Below are positions 34,843 to 43,286 of a stretch of 47,026 bases of DNA, in pieces. The notes below the pieces were generated by a model. That model was not told where the DNA came from. It saw only the letters and a list, made by a program, of their open reading frames with translations, and made no database searches. The DNA comes from Verrucomicrobiota bacterium (GTDB taxonomy: Bacteria > Verrucomicrobiota > Verrucomicrobiia > Limisphaerales > VHCN01): positions 1 through 47,026 of the forward strand of contig VHCN01000022.1 in assembly GCA_016871675.1 (NCBI GenBank). The letters are read 5' to 3'. Each line of letters starts with the position of its first letter. Positions within the stretch are counted from its first letter, which is position 1. A program made the translations under genes and the position numbers.

Positions 34843-35939
34843 AAACGGAGGGAATGGAACCGAAGCAAACGAATGCAACGACGGTCTGGCCGGATTCACT
34901 TCGTTGCCTTTGTCTCCTTCTGTTCCTCCTCTGCCTCTGTCCCGCTTCCGTGGCGCACGCCTGCTCCATCCCCGTCTTCCGCTACGCGCTCGACCGCTGG
35001 CACGCGGACCCGTTTCGCCTCGAACTTCCCGCCGGGTTCAAGCCCGACGACACCCTCGCCAAGTTCTTCCGCAATCTCGGCGCCGATTCTCCGATCAACC
35101 TCGACGTGCAGAACCGCGACACCCCCGGCTCGCATCCGCGGCTGCTTTTTCCTGCGGGCCCGTCGGGTCCGGCCCCACAGCTGTGGGAAGGCAGGCTCAC
35201 TCCCGACACCCTCGCATCCCTCACCGACTCGCCTGCGCGTCGCGAAATCTCGGATCGCATCCTCGCGGGCGAGTCCGCCGTGTGGGTGCTGGTGGAATCC
35301 GGCAATCAGGCGGCCGACGACGCGCTCGTTCTGCGGGTCGAGAAGCGGCTGCGCTTTCTCCAGTCCATCGCGCAGCTGCCGCGCATCGACCCAAGCGACC
35401 CAACAAGCAAGCTCGGCCCCGGCCCCGGGCTCAAGGTAAAGTTCTCGCTCTTGCGCATACCTTCCGCGAACCCGCAATCCGAGGCCCCCTTCCTCAAGAT
35501 GCTCGCCGGTCCAAAACCGAATCCCGCGCTCACAGGCAGTTCGTGGCTCGCCGCCGTGTTCGGTCGGGGCCGCGTGCTCGGCGCATGGCCCGCGGCGGAA
35601 CTGGGTGATGAACAAATCGAGGAGGCGTGCCTCTTCCTGCTCGGCGCGTGCTCGTGCCAGGTCAAACGCCAGAATCCCGGCTGGGACCTGCTGCTCCACG
35701 TGAATTGGGACAAGCAGCTCGCCGCCGCCGAACAACGGAAACTCGAAGCAATTCCCGCCGCTGCCGCGACTCCTCCCGTTGCCGAGCCTGCCGCCGCACC
35801 TGAAACCGTGACCATCAACGCCGAACCCGCTGCCCCGGCGACGGACCCGCGCCCGACTCCGTGGCTCGCACCAGCGGCCGCGGCGTTCGTTGTGCTCGCG
35901 CTTCTGGTCGCGTGGCGGCAACGTTCGGGCGCGCCATGA
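34839..35939 (+). CDS. Exported conserved protein of the ABC operon
   Basis: 366 residues. A signal peptide (LCLLLFLLCLCPASVAHA) precedes a mature start ACSIPVFRYALDRWHADPFR, a motif that recurs, from memory, in planctomycete/verrucomicrobial exported proteins encoded next to ABC transporters. A central alpha/beta region with Cys pair ACSCQVKRQNPGWDLLLHV near residue 265 follows, then a Pro/Ala linker and a C-terminal membrane helix (WLAPAAAAFVVLALLVAW). It is therefore probably a membrane-anchored periplasmic protein. Both ends overlap neighbours by ATGA, indicating tight translational coupling with the propeller protein and the binding protein. No function is assigned. Confidence 0.75.
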   Translation: MKTEGMEPKQTNATTVWPDSLRCLCLLLFLLCLCPASVAHACSIPVFRYALDRWHADPFRLELPAGFKPDDTLAKFFRNLGADSPINLDVQNRDTPGSHPRLLFPAGPSGPAPQLWEGRLTPDTLASLTDSPARREISDRILAGESAVWVLVESGNQAADDALVLRVEKRLRFLQSIAQLPRIDPSDPTSKLGPGPGLKVKFSLLRIPSANPQSEAPFLKMLAGPKPNPALTGSSWLAAVFGRGRVLGAWPAAELGDEQIEEACLFLLGACSCQVKRQNPGWDLLLHVNWDKQLAAAEQRKLEAIPAAAATPPVAEPAAAPETVTINAEPAAPATDPRPTPWLAPAAAAFVVLALLVAWRQRSGAP

Positions 35940-37486
35940 AATCCCTCGCCGCCATCCTGCTCGCGATCGCCGTCGCGCTCGGCGCGATCGCGTTGCTCAA
36001 CCGCAGCGGTTCCTCCGGCTCCGGCTCCGGCCCGACCCCAACCGCGCTGATGGTCTTCTGCGCCGCGGGACTGAAGCCGCCCGTCGAGTCCGCCGCCGAG
36101 GCATACCGGCGTGAAACGGGCGTGCAGGTTCAAATGCAGTTTGGAGGCTCCGGCACGCTGCTCAGCCAGATTCGGGTTGCGAAGCTCGGCGACCTCTACC
36201 TCGCGGCCGACGACGCCGCGATCGCGGACGCCCGCAAGTTCGACACGATCCGCGAAGTCATTCCCCTCGTCCGGCAGACACCCGTGATCGCAGTCCGCGC
36301 GGGCAACCCCAAGTCCATCCGCGCGCTCGCGGACCTGTTGCGCGAGGACGTCCGCGTCGCTCTCGCGAACCCCGAGGCCGCGAGCATCGGCAAGGCAACC
36401 CGCGCGGCTGCGGGCGACATGTGGCCCGCGCTCTCCGCCCGCGCCGCCGTGATGAAGCCCACCGTGACCGAGATCGCCAACGACTTGCAGATCGGCGCCG
36501 TGGACGCCGCAATCGTGTGGGACTCGACCGTGCCACAGTTCAAAGGACTCGGGTCCGTGGCCGTTCCCGAACTGAACCAGCGCGCCGAGAACGCAAGCGC
36601 CGCACTGCTGGTTGCAAGCAAACAGTCGCAAGCCGCGCTCAAGTTCGCTCGCTACCTCGCCGCGCCGGAAAAGGGCGGCGCAATCTTCGAGAAGCACGGT
36701 TTCAAGCCGTTGCGCGGCGACAAGTGGGCCGCGAAGCCCGAGCTCATCCTTTACAGCGGCGGCGTGAACCGCCTCGCGATCGAGAATTTGCTCAAGCAGT
36801 TCGCCGAGCGCGAAGGCACCAGCATCACGACTGTGTTCAACGGCTGCGGCGTGCTTTGCGCGACCATGAAGACGATGGGCGACGCGAGCGCGCCACGATT
36901 TCCCGACGCCTACTACGCGTGCGACCTGTGCTTCGTGCCGCCGGTCGCGGCGTTTTTCCCCGAGGCCGTGATACTGACCGAGACCGACATCGGCATCGTC
37001 GTGAAGAAAGGCAACCCGCGCGACGTGAAGACCCCCGCCGACCTCGCGCAGCCCGCGCTCAAGGTCGGCCTGTGCAATGCGGACCAGTCCACGCTCGGTT
37101 ACATGACGCGCGGGATGCTGAAGTCGTCCGCAATCTGGGACGCCATCCGCAAGAACGTCGTGGTCGAGGTGCCGACGGCGGACTTTCTCATCAACCAGAT
37201 GCGCGCCGGCGGGCTCGACGCCGCCATCGTGTATCGGGTGAACGCGCAACCGCAGGCGGAACACCTCGAGTTCATCCCCATCCAGCACGCGGGCGCGAAA
37301 GCCGTGCAGCCGTTTGCGGTGCGCAGCGGCTCGCCGAACCGCCAACTCGCGACGCGGTTGCTGGAGTTCCTGAAGGCCAATCGCGGCGACTTCGAGGCGG
37401 CGGGCTTTCTCTGGCGCGGCAACGAAGCCCCGGTGAAAAGCAGCGGCATCGAAGTGCCGGCTTGGCTGCGCGAGACGAACAAGTAA
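35936..37486 (+). CDS. Tandem ModA-like substrate-binding protein
   Basis: 516 residues. A signal or anchor helix (LAAILLAIAVALGAIALLN) is followed by two complete type II binding-protein lobes in one chain. Copy 1 (about residues 37-255) has MVFCAAGLKPPVESAAEAYR and QFGGSGTLLSQIRVAKLGDL. Copy 2 (about 265-500) has LILYSGGVNRLAIENLLKQF and then an unusual CGVLC (Cys304, Cys308), ACDLC (Cys329, Cys332) and GLCNADQ (Cys380). ModA proteins bind molybdate or tungstate and are normally single-domain, about 230 residues. The start overlaps the upstream stop (ATGA). The permease and ATPase genes follow. Confidence 0.88.
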   Translation: MKSLAAILLAIAVALGAIALLNRSGSSGSGSGPTPTALMVFCAAGLKPPVESAAEAYRRETGVQVQMQFGGSGTLLSQIRVAKLGDLYLAADDAAIADARKFDTIREVIPLVRQTPVIAVRAGNPKSIRALADLLREDVRVALANPEAASIGKATRAAAGDMWPALSARAAVMKPTVTEIANDLQIGAVDAAIVWDSTVPQFKGLGSVAVPELNQRAENASAALLVASKQSQAALKFARYLAAPEKGGAIFEKHGFKPLRGDKWAAKPELILYSGGVNRLAIENLLKQFAEREGTSITTVFNGCGVLCATMKTMGDASAPRFPDAYYACDLCFVPPVAAFFPEAVILTETDIGIVVKKGNPRDVKTPADLAQPALKVGLCNADQSTLGYMTRGMLKSSAIWDAIRKNVVVEVPTADFLINQMRAGGLDAAIVYRVNAQPQAEHLEFIPIQHAGAKAVQPFAVRSGSPNRQLATRLLEFLKANRGDFEAAGFLWRGNEAPVKSSGIEVPAWLRETNK

Positions 37487-37501
37487 CAGCCTGCGCGCGA
37501 C

Positions 37502-38287
37502 ATGAGCCGGCGGCCCCTTTCCAGTTTCTGGCTTCTCCTCGGCCTCCTCACGGGCGGCTACCTGCTGTTCATCGTCGCGATGCTCGCTGCGACGGCGAGC
37601 TACAGCACTCCGGCGAAACTGTTCGAGGCGCTCGGCTCACGCGAGATCCGCTTCTCCATCGTCCTGAGCCTCGCAACATGCACGGCGAGTGCGCTGCTGT
37701 CACTGCTGCTCGCGGTGCCGGTCGGTTATTTGCTCTCGCGCGGCCGATTCCACGGCAAGGCGCTGCTCGATGCCGCCGTGGACATCCCCATCGTGCTGCC
37801 GCCGATGGTCGTGGGATTGTGCCTGCTCATTCTCTTCCAAACGCCGCTCGGCCGGTGGACCGACGACCACATGCTCCGCTTCACCTACACAGTTTATGGC
37901 GTGGTGCTCGCCCAGTGCGTCATCGGCGCGGCCTTCGCGATCCGCACGATGCGCGGGACGTTCGACCACTTGTCGTCGCGTCCAGAGGACGTGGCGATGA
38001 CGCTCGGTTGCACGCGCGGTCAGGCCGTTTGGCTGGTCAGTCTTCCGGCGGCGAAGCGAGGAATGTTCGCCGCGGCGAGCATCGCGTGGGCGCGGAGCCT
38101 CGGCGAGTTCGGCCCGATCCTCGTCTTCGCGGGCGCGACCCGCATGAAGACGGAGGTGCTGCCGACGTCCGTGTGGCTCGAGTTGAGCGTGGGAAATCTG
38201 GAAGCCGCCGTGGCCGTGAGCCTGCTGATGGTCGCGATGGCGATGCTCGTGCTCGGCGCGGTGCGCGTCGCCGGCGAGCGCGTCTGA
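37502..38287 (+). CDS. ModB-like ABC transporter permease
   Basis: 261 residues with about six membrane segments, including LLLGLLTGGYLLFIVAML and ALLSLLLAVPVGYLLS. The cytoplasmic coupling loop shows the EAA-like motif (EDVAMTLGCTRGQAVWLVSL, with the conserved Gly), followed by AWARSLGEFGPILVFAG, which is typical of molybdate and sulfate permeases. It would form the inner-membrane channel for the tandem binding protein. It starts 15 bp after the binding-protein gene and ends 7 bp before the ATPase gene. The ion is not provable from the sequence; molybdate, tungstate or a related oxyanion is likely. Confidence 0.92.
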   Translation: MSRRPLSSFWLLLGLLTGGYLLFIVAMLAATASYSTPAKLFEALGSREIRFSIVLSLATCTASALLSLLLAVPVGYLLSRGRFHGKALLDAAVDIPIVLPPMVVGLCLLILFQTPLGRWTDDHMLRFTYTVYGVVLAQCVIGAAFAIRTMRGTFDHLSSRPEDVAMTLGCTRGQAVWLVSLPAAKRGMFAAASIAWARSLGEFGPILVFAGATRMKTEVLPTSVWLELSVGNLEAAVAVSLLMVAMAMLVLGAVRVAGERV

Positions 38288-38294
38288 CCGGAAC

Positions 38295-38936
38295 ATGATC
38301 CGCCTCGAAAACATCTCATGGCACGCGGGCGCGTTCCGGCTCGAACACGTGTCGTTCACCGTGCCCGCGGGAAGTTACGGCGTGCTGATGGGCCGCACCG
38401 GTTCGGGCAAGACGACGCTCGTGGAAATCATCTGCGGCCTTCGCACCGCACAGGGCGGACGAGTATTCATCGGCGACCGCGACGTGACGCAACTCGCCCC
38501 CGGCGGACGAGGGATCGGTTATGTGCCGCAGGATGGCGCGATGTTTCCGACGATGACGGTGCGCGAGCAGCTGGGTTTCGCTCTTGCCATCAGGCACAGG
38601 CCCGCCGCCGAAATCGCGGCGCGCGCGAATGAACTTTCCCAGCACCTCGGCATCGCGCACCTGCTCGACCGCAAGCCGGATGGGCTCTCGGGAGGCGAAC
38701 GCCAGCGGGTCGCCCTCGGACGCGCGCTCGCTGCGAAACCCGCGGTGCTGCTGCTCGACGAACCGCTCTCCGCCCTCGACGAGGAAATGCGCGACGAGAT
38801 GGGCGCCCTGCTCAAGCGCACCCAGCGCGAGTTGAAGCTCACGGCGCTTCATATCACGCACAGCAGCCGCGAAGCCGCGCAGTTGGCCGACGGGGTGCTG
38901 AAGCTTGACGGAGGAAAGGTTGTCTCGGACGGATGA
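38295..38936 (+). CDS. ModC-like ABC transporter ATP-binding protein
   Basis: 213 residues. All nucleotide-binding motifs are present: Walker A GRTGSGKTTLVEII, Q-loop region GYVPQDGAMFPTMTV, signature LSGGERQRVALGRAL, Walker B AVLLLDEPLSALDEEM and the H-loop in LHITHSSREAAQL. It lacks the C-terminal regulatory (Mop/OB) domain of full-size ModC, which is usually about 350 residues. It completes the importer with the upstream permease and tandem binding protein. Confidence 0.93.
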   Translation: MIRLENISWHAGAFRLEHVSFTVPAGSYGVLMGRTGSGKTTLVEIICGLRTAQGGRVFIGDRDVTQLAPGGRGIGYVPQDGAMFPTMTVREQLGFALAIRHRPAAEIAARANELSQHLGIAHLLDRKPDGLSGGERQRVALGRALAAKPAVLLLDEPLSALDEEMRDEMGALLKRTQRELKLTALHITHSSREAAQLADGVLKLDGGKVVSDG

Positions 38937-38942
38937 AGGTTT

Positions 38943-39039
38943 CAGTATTCAGTGTTGAGGCGGAGATCAAAACCGCCGGGAGCATCGCCGCGACCGTCGC
39001 CGTCGGGTTCCGGGACTGACTTTCAAACAATGAATACTG
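38943..39039. repeat. 97-bp unit bounded by 14-bp inverted repeats
   Basis: CAGTATTCAGTGTT (38943-38956) and AACAATGAATACTG (39026-39039) are inverted copies with one mismatch. The left edge also shows a 7-bp period (TTTCAGT, ATTCAGT). The interior of about 70 bp is GC-rich and non-coding. It fills most of the gap between the ATPase gene and the ThiF-type gene and resembles a small MITE-like element. No flanking direct duplication was recognised. Confidence 0.55.
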
Positions 39040-39055
39040 CGCCAATCGCCGCCGC

Positions 39056-39841
39056 ATGAGCCTGCCCCAACTGACCGCCGCCGAGCGTGCCACCTACGAG
39101 TGGCAGATGTGGCTGCCCGGATTCGGCGAGACGGGCCAGCGCAAATTGAAGGCGGCCTCGGTGCTCATCTCGCGCGTCGGCGGGCTCGGCGGCATCGTGG
39201 CATATCAGCTTGCGGCGGCAGGCGTGGGCAGACTCGTGCTCGCGCATGCGGGCAACCTCAAGCCGAGCGACCTCAACCGGCAGCTTCTGCAGAAACATGC
39301 GCGCATCGGACTGCCGCGCATCGAGACCCTCGCCGAGCGGTTGAAGGAACTGAACCCGCGCCTCGAGATCGTCGCAGCCGGCGAGAATGTCACGGATGCG
39401 AACGCGCGGTCGCTGGTCGCGCAAGCCGACGTGGTCGTGGACGCAGCGCCGTTGTTCGAAGAACGGTTCGCCCTGAACGCCGAAGCCTTCGCACAGGGCA
39501 AGCCCATGGTCGAATGCGCGATGTTTGCGCTGGAAGCGCAGCTCACCACGTTCATTCCCGGCCGCACCGGCTGCCTGCGCTGCCTCGTCCCCGAGAAGCC
39601 CCCGCACTGGAAGCGCGAATTCCCCGTGCTCGGCGCGGTCTCCGGCACCATCGGCTGCCTCGGCGCGGTGGAAGTGGTGAAGCTCCTCACCGGGCTCGGC
39701 AAACCGCTGGCGGGCGTCCGGCTCGTAATGGACCTCGGCGCGATGGAGTTTCGCCGGCTGAGGTTTGCAGCCCGTGCCGGCTGCCCGGTTTGCGGCGAAG
39801 CGAAGAAATCGCGCCGCATTCGCGCCCGGACTACTTCGTGA
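39056..39841 (+). CDS. HesA/MoeB/ThiF-type E1-like protein
   Basis: 261 residues. The fold matches ThiF-type adenylating enzymes: VLISRVGGLGGIVAYQLAAA, GNLKPSDLNRQLLQ (the Asn-Arg-Gln), NPRLEIVAAGENVTDANARS, DVVVDAAPLFEERFALN, and zinc ligands in CLRC and CPVC. The first Gly of the usual GxGGxG loop is Arg and the acidic pair after the second strand is missing, so ATP binding may differ. From memory, a HesA-like subfamily found near nitrogen-fixation or molybdenum genes has this same variation. Its place right after a Mo-type transporter fits molybdenum-cofactor or sulfur-carrier chemistry. The end overlaps the convergent sulfatase by 11 bp. Confidence 0.85.
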   Translation: MSLPQLTAAERATYEWQMWLPGFGETGQRKLKAASVLISRVGGLGGIVAYQLAAAGVGRLVLAHAGNLKPSDLNRQLLQKHARIGLPRIETLAERLKELNPRLEIVAAGENVTDANARSLVAQADVVVDAAPLFEERFALNAEAFAQGKPMVECAMFALEAQLTTFIPGRTGCLRCLVPEKPPHWKREFPVLGAVSGTIGCLGAVEVVKLLTGLGKPLAGVRLVMDLGAMEFRRLRFAARAGCPVCGEAKKSRRIRARTTS

Positions 39842-41648
39842 GCGTGAGCGTGACCTGGCGCACGTCCATCACGCTCGCGCCGGGAATTTCAAGGGCGCGG
39901 AGCGTGAGGACTCCCCTGCCCCTTTCGAGCTGGATCGTCCCGAGGTTCAGCGGTCGAAACTCCTTCATCTGCGATTCGCCGGGCGGACGGGCGATCGTGT
40001 CCTGGTTCGTGTAGAGCGGTGGGTTCCACACGGCCGGGACTTTTCCCGTGAGCTTGCTGCGGTTGTGGCTCAACTCGACGATCGCCCCGGCGTCGGCCGC
40101 CGTGTGGAGTATGGCCACCTCGTAGTTGCCCGCCGTGGCCACTTCGACATCCCAGGTGATCTTGTCGTCCGCGGATTTCCAGTTCACGAAATAGGAGCAA
40201 TTCGGCGCGCCCGCGCTCCGCCTGATGCCGCCATGCGCGAGGCCGTCGCGCGCGGGAAGCGGCGTGATGGGAAACGTCGCGCCGCCCGCGCCAACGGGAT
40301 GCGGCCGGTCGTCGGGAGGAAGTCCCCCGCCCTTCGTCTTGCCCTTCGCGTTGGGCGCAGGCGCAGTGGTGGGTCCCAGCACATCGCGGCGCCAGTCCGC
40401 AACGGCCGCGGCAAACCTCGCGGCGACCTCGGGTTTCGCCGCGGCAATGTTCGTCGTCTGGCCGGGGTCAGCCGCCATGTCGAAGAGTTCGCCAGAATTG
40501 CTGAGTCGGTATTGCTGGGATCGCGCGCTCACGTTTCCGTTCTGGTGCGAGAAGATGGTGCGGTCCGGCCACGCGCGCCGGCGCGCCCCGAGAAGCAGGT
40601 TGGCGAGGTTCATGCCGTCGAGCGGCTTGTCGCCGGCGCGGGGGATGCCTGCAAGGGCGGTGATCGTGGGCAGCAGGTCGATGGCCCCGGCGATTTCGTG
40701 CACCTTTGTGCCGGGTTGGATGCGGGCTGGAAAACGAATGAAGCAAGTCGAGCGCACGCCGCCCTCGTCCGTCGAGCCCTTGCGGCCCTTCATCCCGCCG
40801 TTCCAACGCCACGAGTTCGGACCGTTGTCGGAGAAGTAGATCACGATGGTGTTGTCCGCGAGCTTGAGTTCATCGAGTCGTTTCAGCACGCGGCCCACGT
40901 TGCGGTCGAGATTTTCGACCATCGCGAGTGCGCAGCGCGTGTGGTCGAGATCCTCGGGGTCGCCGGCCTTCGCGCGCATGCCGACCGGCGAGTCTTTGAA
41001 CCGGTTCCAATCCTCTTGCGGCACGGCCCACGGCGAATGCGGTGTGTTGTAAGGCACGTAGCAGAACAACGGCCTGGCCTTGTTGCGCTCGATGAAGTCG
41101 AGCGCGCGCGAGGTCAGGTCGTCGGCAATGAACCCCTTTCCACGCACCGGTTGGCCATTGTGTTCGAGCGGCGGGTCGAAGTATTCGCCCCAATGGCCCG
41201 AGGTGAAGCCGTGGTATTCATCGAAGCCGCGGGCGTTCGGGTGATACGGCCACTGCGAGCCGTTGTGCCACTTGCCGAACGCCCCCGTTGCGTAACCCGC
41301 GGCCTTGAACGCATCCGCGATTGTTTTCTCGTCTGCGTTCAACCGCTCCAGGCCCGTCGAGACGCCACGCACGCCGCCACGCGGATGGTAGCGCCCCGTG
41401 AGAAACTCCGCGCGCGTCGGCGCGCACACCGGGCACACATAGAACCGGTCGAGCACCGCGCCGCCCCGACCGATGGAGTCGATGTTCGGCGTGCGAAGGT
41501 TCGTGTTGCCGTTCAGCGAGTAATCGCCCCAGCCGGAATCATCCGCGAGAAAGATGACGACATTGGGGCGGGGCGGCGGCTCGACCGGGGCTGCGGACAC
41601 ACCCGGCGCGGCGAGGCAAAGCAGCAGGAGCCATCGAAGTGCGGTCAT
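39831..41648 (-). CDS. Secreted sulfatase with C-terminal carbohydrate-binding-like domain
   Basis: 605 residues with a signal peptide (MTALRWLLLLCLAAPGVSA). The N-terminal metal motif is NVVIFLADDSGWGDYSLNG. The active-site signature is CAPTRAEFLTGRY, with the Cys to become formylglycine. KWHNGSQ and YFSDNGPNSWRWNGG also match the family. Residues about 455-605 are an extra beta-rich domain (FVNWKSADDKITWDVEVATA) resembling the CBM-like domains attached to verrucomicrobial sulfatases. It probably cleaves sulfate esters of algal or animal polysaccharide in the periplasm. It is the last gene of the minus-strand cluster and 21 bp after the next sulfatase. Confidence 0.94.
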   Translation of the reverse strand: MTALRWLLLLCLAAPGVSAAPVEPPPRPNVVIFLADDSGWGDYSLNGNTNLRTPNIDSIGRGGAVLDRFYVCPVCAPTRAEFLTGRYHPRGGVRGVSTGLERLNADEKTIADAFKAAGYATGAFGKWHNGSQWPYHPNARGFDEYHGFTSGHWGEYFDPPLEHNGQPVRGKGFIADDLTSRALDFIERNKARPLFCYVPYNTPHSPWAVPQEDWNRFKDSPVGMRAKAGDPEDLDHTRCALAMVENLDRNVGRVLKRLDELKLADNTIVIYFSDNGPNSWRWNGGMKGRKGSTDEGGVRSTCFIRFPARIQPGTKVHEIAGAIDLLPTITALAGIPRAGDKPLDGMNLANLLLGARRRAWPDRTIFSHQNGNVSARSQQYRLSNSGELFDMAADPGQTTNIAAAKPEVAARFAAAVADWRRDVLGPTTAPAPNAKGKTKGGGLPPDDRPHPVGAGGATFPITPLPARDGLAHGGIRRSAGAPNCSYFVNWKSADDKITWDVEVATAGNYEVAILHTAADAGAIVELSHNRSKLTGKVPAVWNPPLYTNQDTIARPPGESQMKEFRPLNLGTIQLERGRGVLTLRALEIPGASVMDVRQVTLTLTK

Positions 41649-41669
41649 GGTGCGGCAAGGGTTGCGGAC

Positions 41670-43058
41670 TCAATCTTTCGCCACGGCGTCACGGTCGCGC
41701 GCGGAGATCCCGTCGAGGCGGCGTTTCATCTCGGCGAGCATCTCGGGCTTCTCGGCCGCGAGGTTCTTCGTTTCACCGGGATCGGAGGCGAGGTTGAAGA
41801 GTTCCTCGGTCGGTTGCGGCGCGGCCTTGTCCGCGTTGGCCTTCTGCTTGTTCGGACGTTGGTCCACGCCTTTGCGCACGACGAGCTTCCAGTCGCCATG
41901 CCGGACCATCTGTGCGCGGTAACCGGGCTCGGCGGAATAGAGCGTCCGCACGGGCCACGCCTTCTCCTGCTGTGCGAGCACGGGCCAGATATTCGCGCCG
42001 TCCCACTTGAGGTCGCCCTCGGGCTTCGCGCCGGCGAGGGCGCAGAGCGTGGGCATCCAATCCACTGCGTGCAGTGGCGTGTGGATGTCCGCCGGCTTGA
42101 GCTTCGCGGGCCAGTGCACGAGGCCCGGCGTCCGAATGCCTCCCTCGTAAATGGTCGTCTTGTGGCCGCGCCACGGTTTGTTGTCGTTGCCGACTTTGAG
42201 TTTGCCGTAATCGCCCGGATACGGGCCGCCCTGGTTTTCGCTTGGACCATGCGCGCCGTTGTCGCTGACGAAAATCACGAGCGTGTTCTCGCGAACCTGC
42301 CTTCGGTTCAGCGCGGCAAGCACCTGCCCGACGGCATCGTCCAGGTGTGAAGCGCACGCCGCGCGGAGCCGGTCGCCGGGGTCCGCGAGGTGCGAGTTCG
42401 TCTGCAGCCACTTCTCCGGCTCGCCGATCGGCACATGGATCGCCGTGAACGGGATGTAGAGGAAGAACGGCTTCGCGCCGCGCTGCTCGATCCAATTCAC
42501 CGCCTCGCGCGCGATGAGGTCCGTCACATGGCCTTCCTCCTCGATCAGCCGGCCGTTGCGATGCCATGTGCGCTGGAAGGGTCCGTCCTTGTAGAGGTGC
42601 GTGTATGGCGTGACGCCGCCCGCGAGCGAGCCGTAGCCGTGATCGAAGCCGAACTTCTGCGGGCCTTCCTCCGGCTTCGAGCCGAGGTGCCACTTGCCCG
42701 TGATGCACGTGTCGTAGCCGGCTGACTTGAGCGCGCGGGCGACGGTGACGGTGTCCCACGGCAGCGCGCGCGGATTCTGCGCCGCGGTCACGCCGAAGCG
42801 GCTCGCGAACCGGCCCGTCATCAACGCCGCCCTCGTGGGGCTGCACATCGGGTGCACGTAGTGGGCTTCAAGCCGCACGGAGTTGTACGCGAGTTTTTCG
42901 AGGTGCGGCATCTTGTAACTCGATCCGTGCCACGGCACATCAGCCCATCCGAGGTCGTCGGCCATGAACAGCACGATGTTGGGCTGAGTCGCGGCGGACG
43001 CGCTCAACGCCGCAGCGCCAAGCGCAATGACGGTGCGAAGGAATATCGCGGGCTTCAT
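41670..43058 (-). CDS. Secreted sulfatase (arylsulfatase A-like)
   Basis: 462 residues with a signal peptide (MKPAIFLRTVIALGAAALSA). Motifs: NIVLFMADDLGWADVPWHGS, active-site CSPTRAALMTGRF with formylglycine Cys, TGKWHLGSKPEEGPQKFGFD, and the metal-binding SDNGAHGPSENQGG. The C-terminal region carries LFNLASDPGETKNLAAEKPE, the usual end of this subfamily. A good Shine-Dalgarno sequence (AGAGGAAGAA) precedes the ATG, formed by the 3' end of the deleted sulfatase gene upstream, whose TGA overlaps this ATG. It removes sulfate from an unknown glycan. Confidence 0.95.
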   Translation of the reverse strand: MKPAIFLRTVIALGAAALSASAATQPNIVLFMADDLGWADVPWHGSSYKMPHLEKLAYNSVRLEAHYVHPMCSPTRAALMTGRFASRFGVTAAQNPRALPWDTVTVARALKSAGYDTCITGKWHLGSKPEEGPQKFGFDHGYGSLAGGVTPYTHLYKDGPFQRTWHRNGRLIEEEGHVTDLIAREAVNWIEQRGAKPFFLYIPFTAIHVPIGEPEKWLQTNSHLADPGDRLRAACASHLDDAVGQVLAALNRRQVRENTLVIFVSDNGAHGPSENQGGPYPGDYGKLKVGNDNKPWRGHKTTIYEGGIRTPGLVHWPAKLKPADIHTPLHAVDWMPTLCALAGAKPEGDLKWDGANIWPVLAQQEKAWPVRTLYSAEPGYRAQMVRHGDWKLVVRKGVDQRPNKQKANADKAAPQPTEELFNLASDPGETKNLAAEKPEMLAEMKRRLDGISARDRDAVAKD

Positions 43059-43286
43059 TTCTTCTTCCTCTGTTTAGATTTCACGTAGTCGGGCCACTCG
43101 GTTTGCCTGCCCTCGGCACCGGCGAACTTCCACGCGGGCCACGTCCTTCGCGCCGAAACACGCGAGGTCGCCGTAGCCCAAGTCATCGCAAAGCACGAGC
43201 AGGATGTTGGGCGGCGACCCCGGGAAGACCGGCAACGCGGCGGCGCGAACGACCGACGCCAGCAAGACGATCCGGGTTCGCTTCAT
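43055..43286 (-). pseudogene. Internally deleted sulfatase remnant
   Basis: The first about 45 codons encode a signal peptide (MKRTRIVLLASVVRAAALPV) and the sulfatase start NILLVLCDDLGYGDLACFG. The sequence then jumps, near 43138-43146, into another frame encoding a sulfatase-like C-terminal tail (EGRQTEWPDYVKSKQRKK, stop TGA 43055-43057). About 400 residues, including the CxPSR active site, are absent, and the two pieces are out of frame by one. In the remaining frame translation runs to a stop at 43074. It was once a third sulfatase of the operon: its start overlaps the upstream stop by ATGA and its end overlaps the next ATG by ATGA. An assembly collapse is an alternative explanation. Confidence 0.8.
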
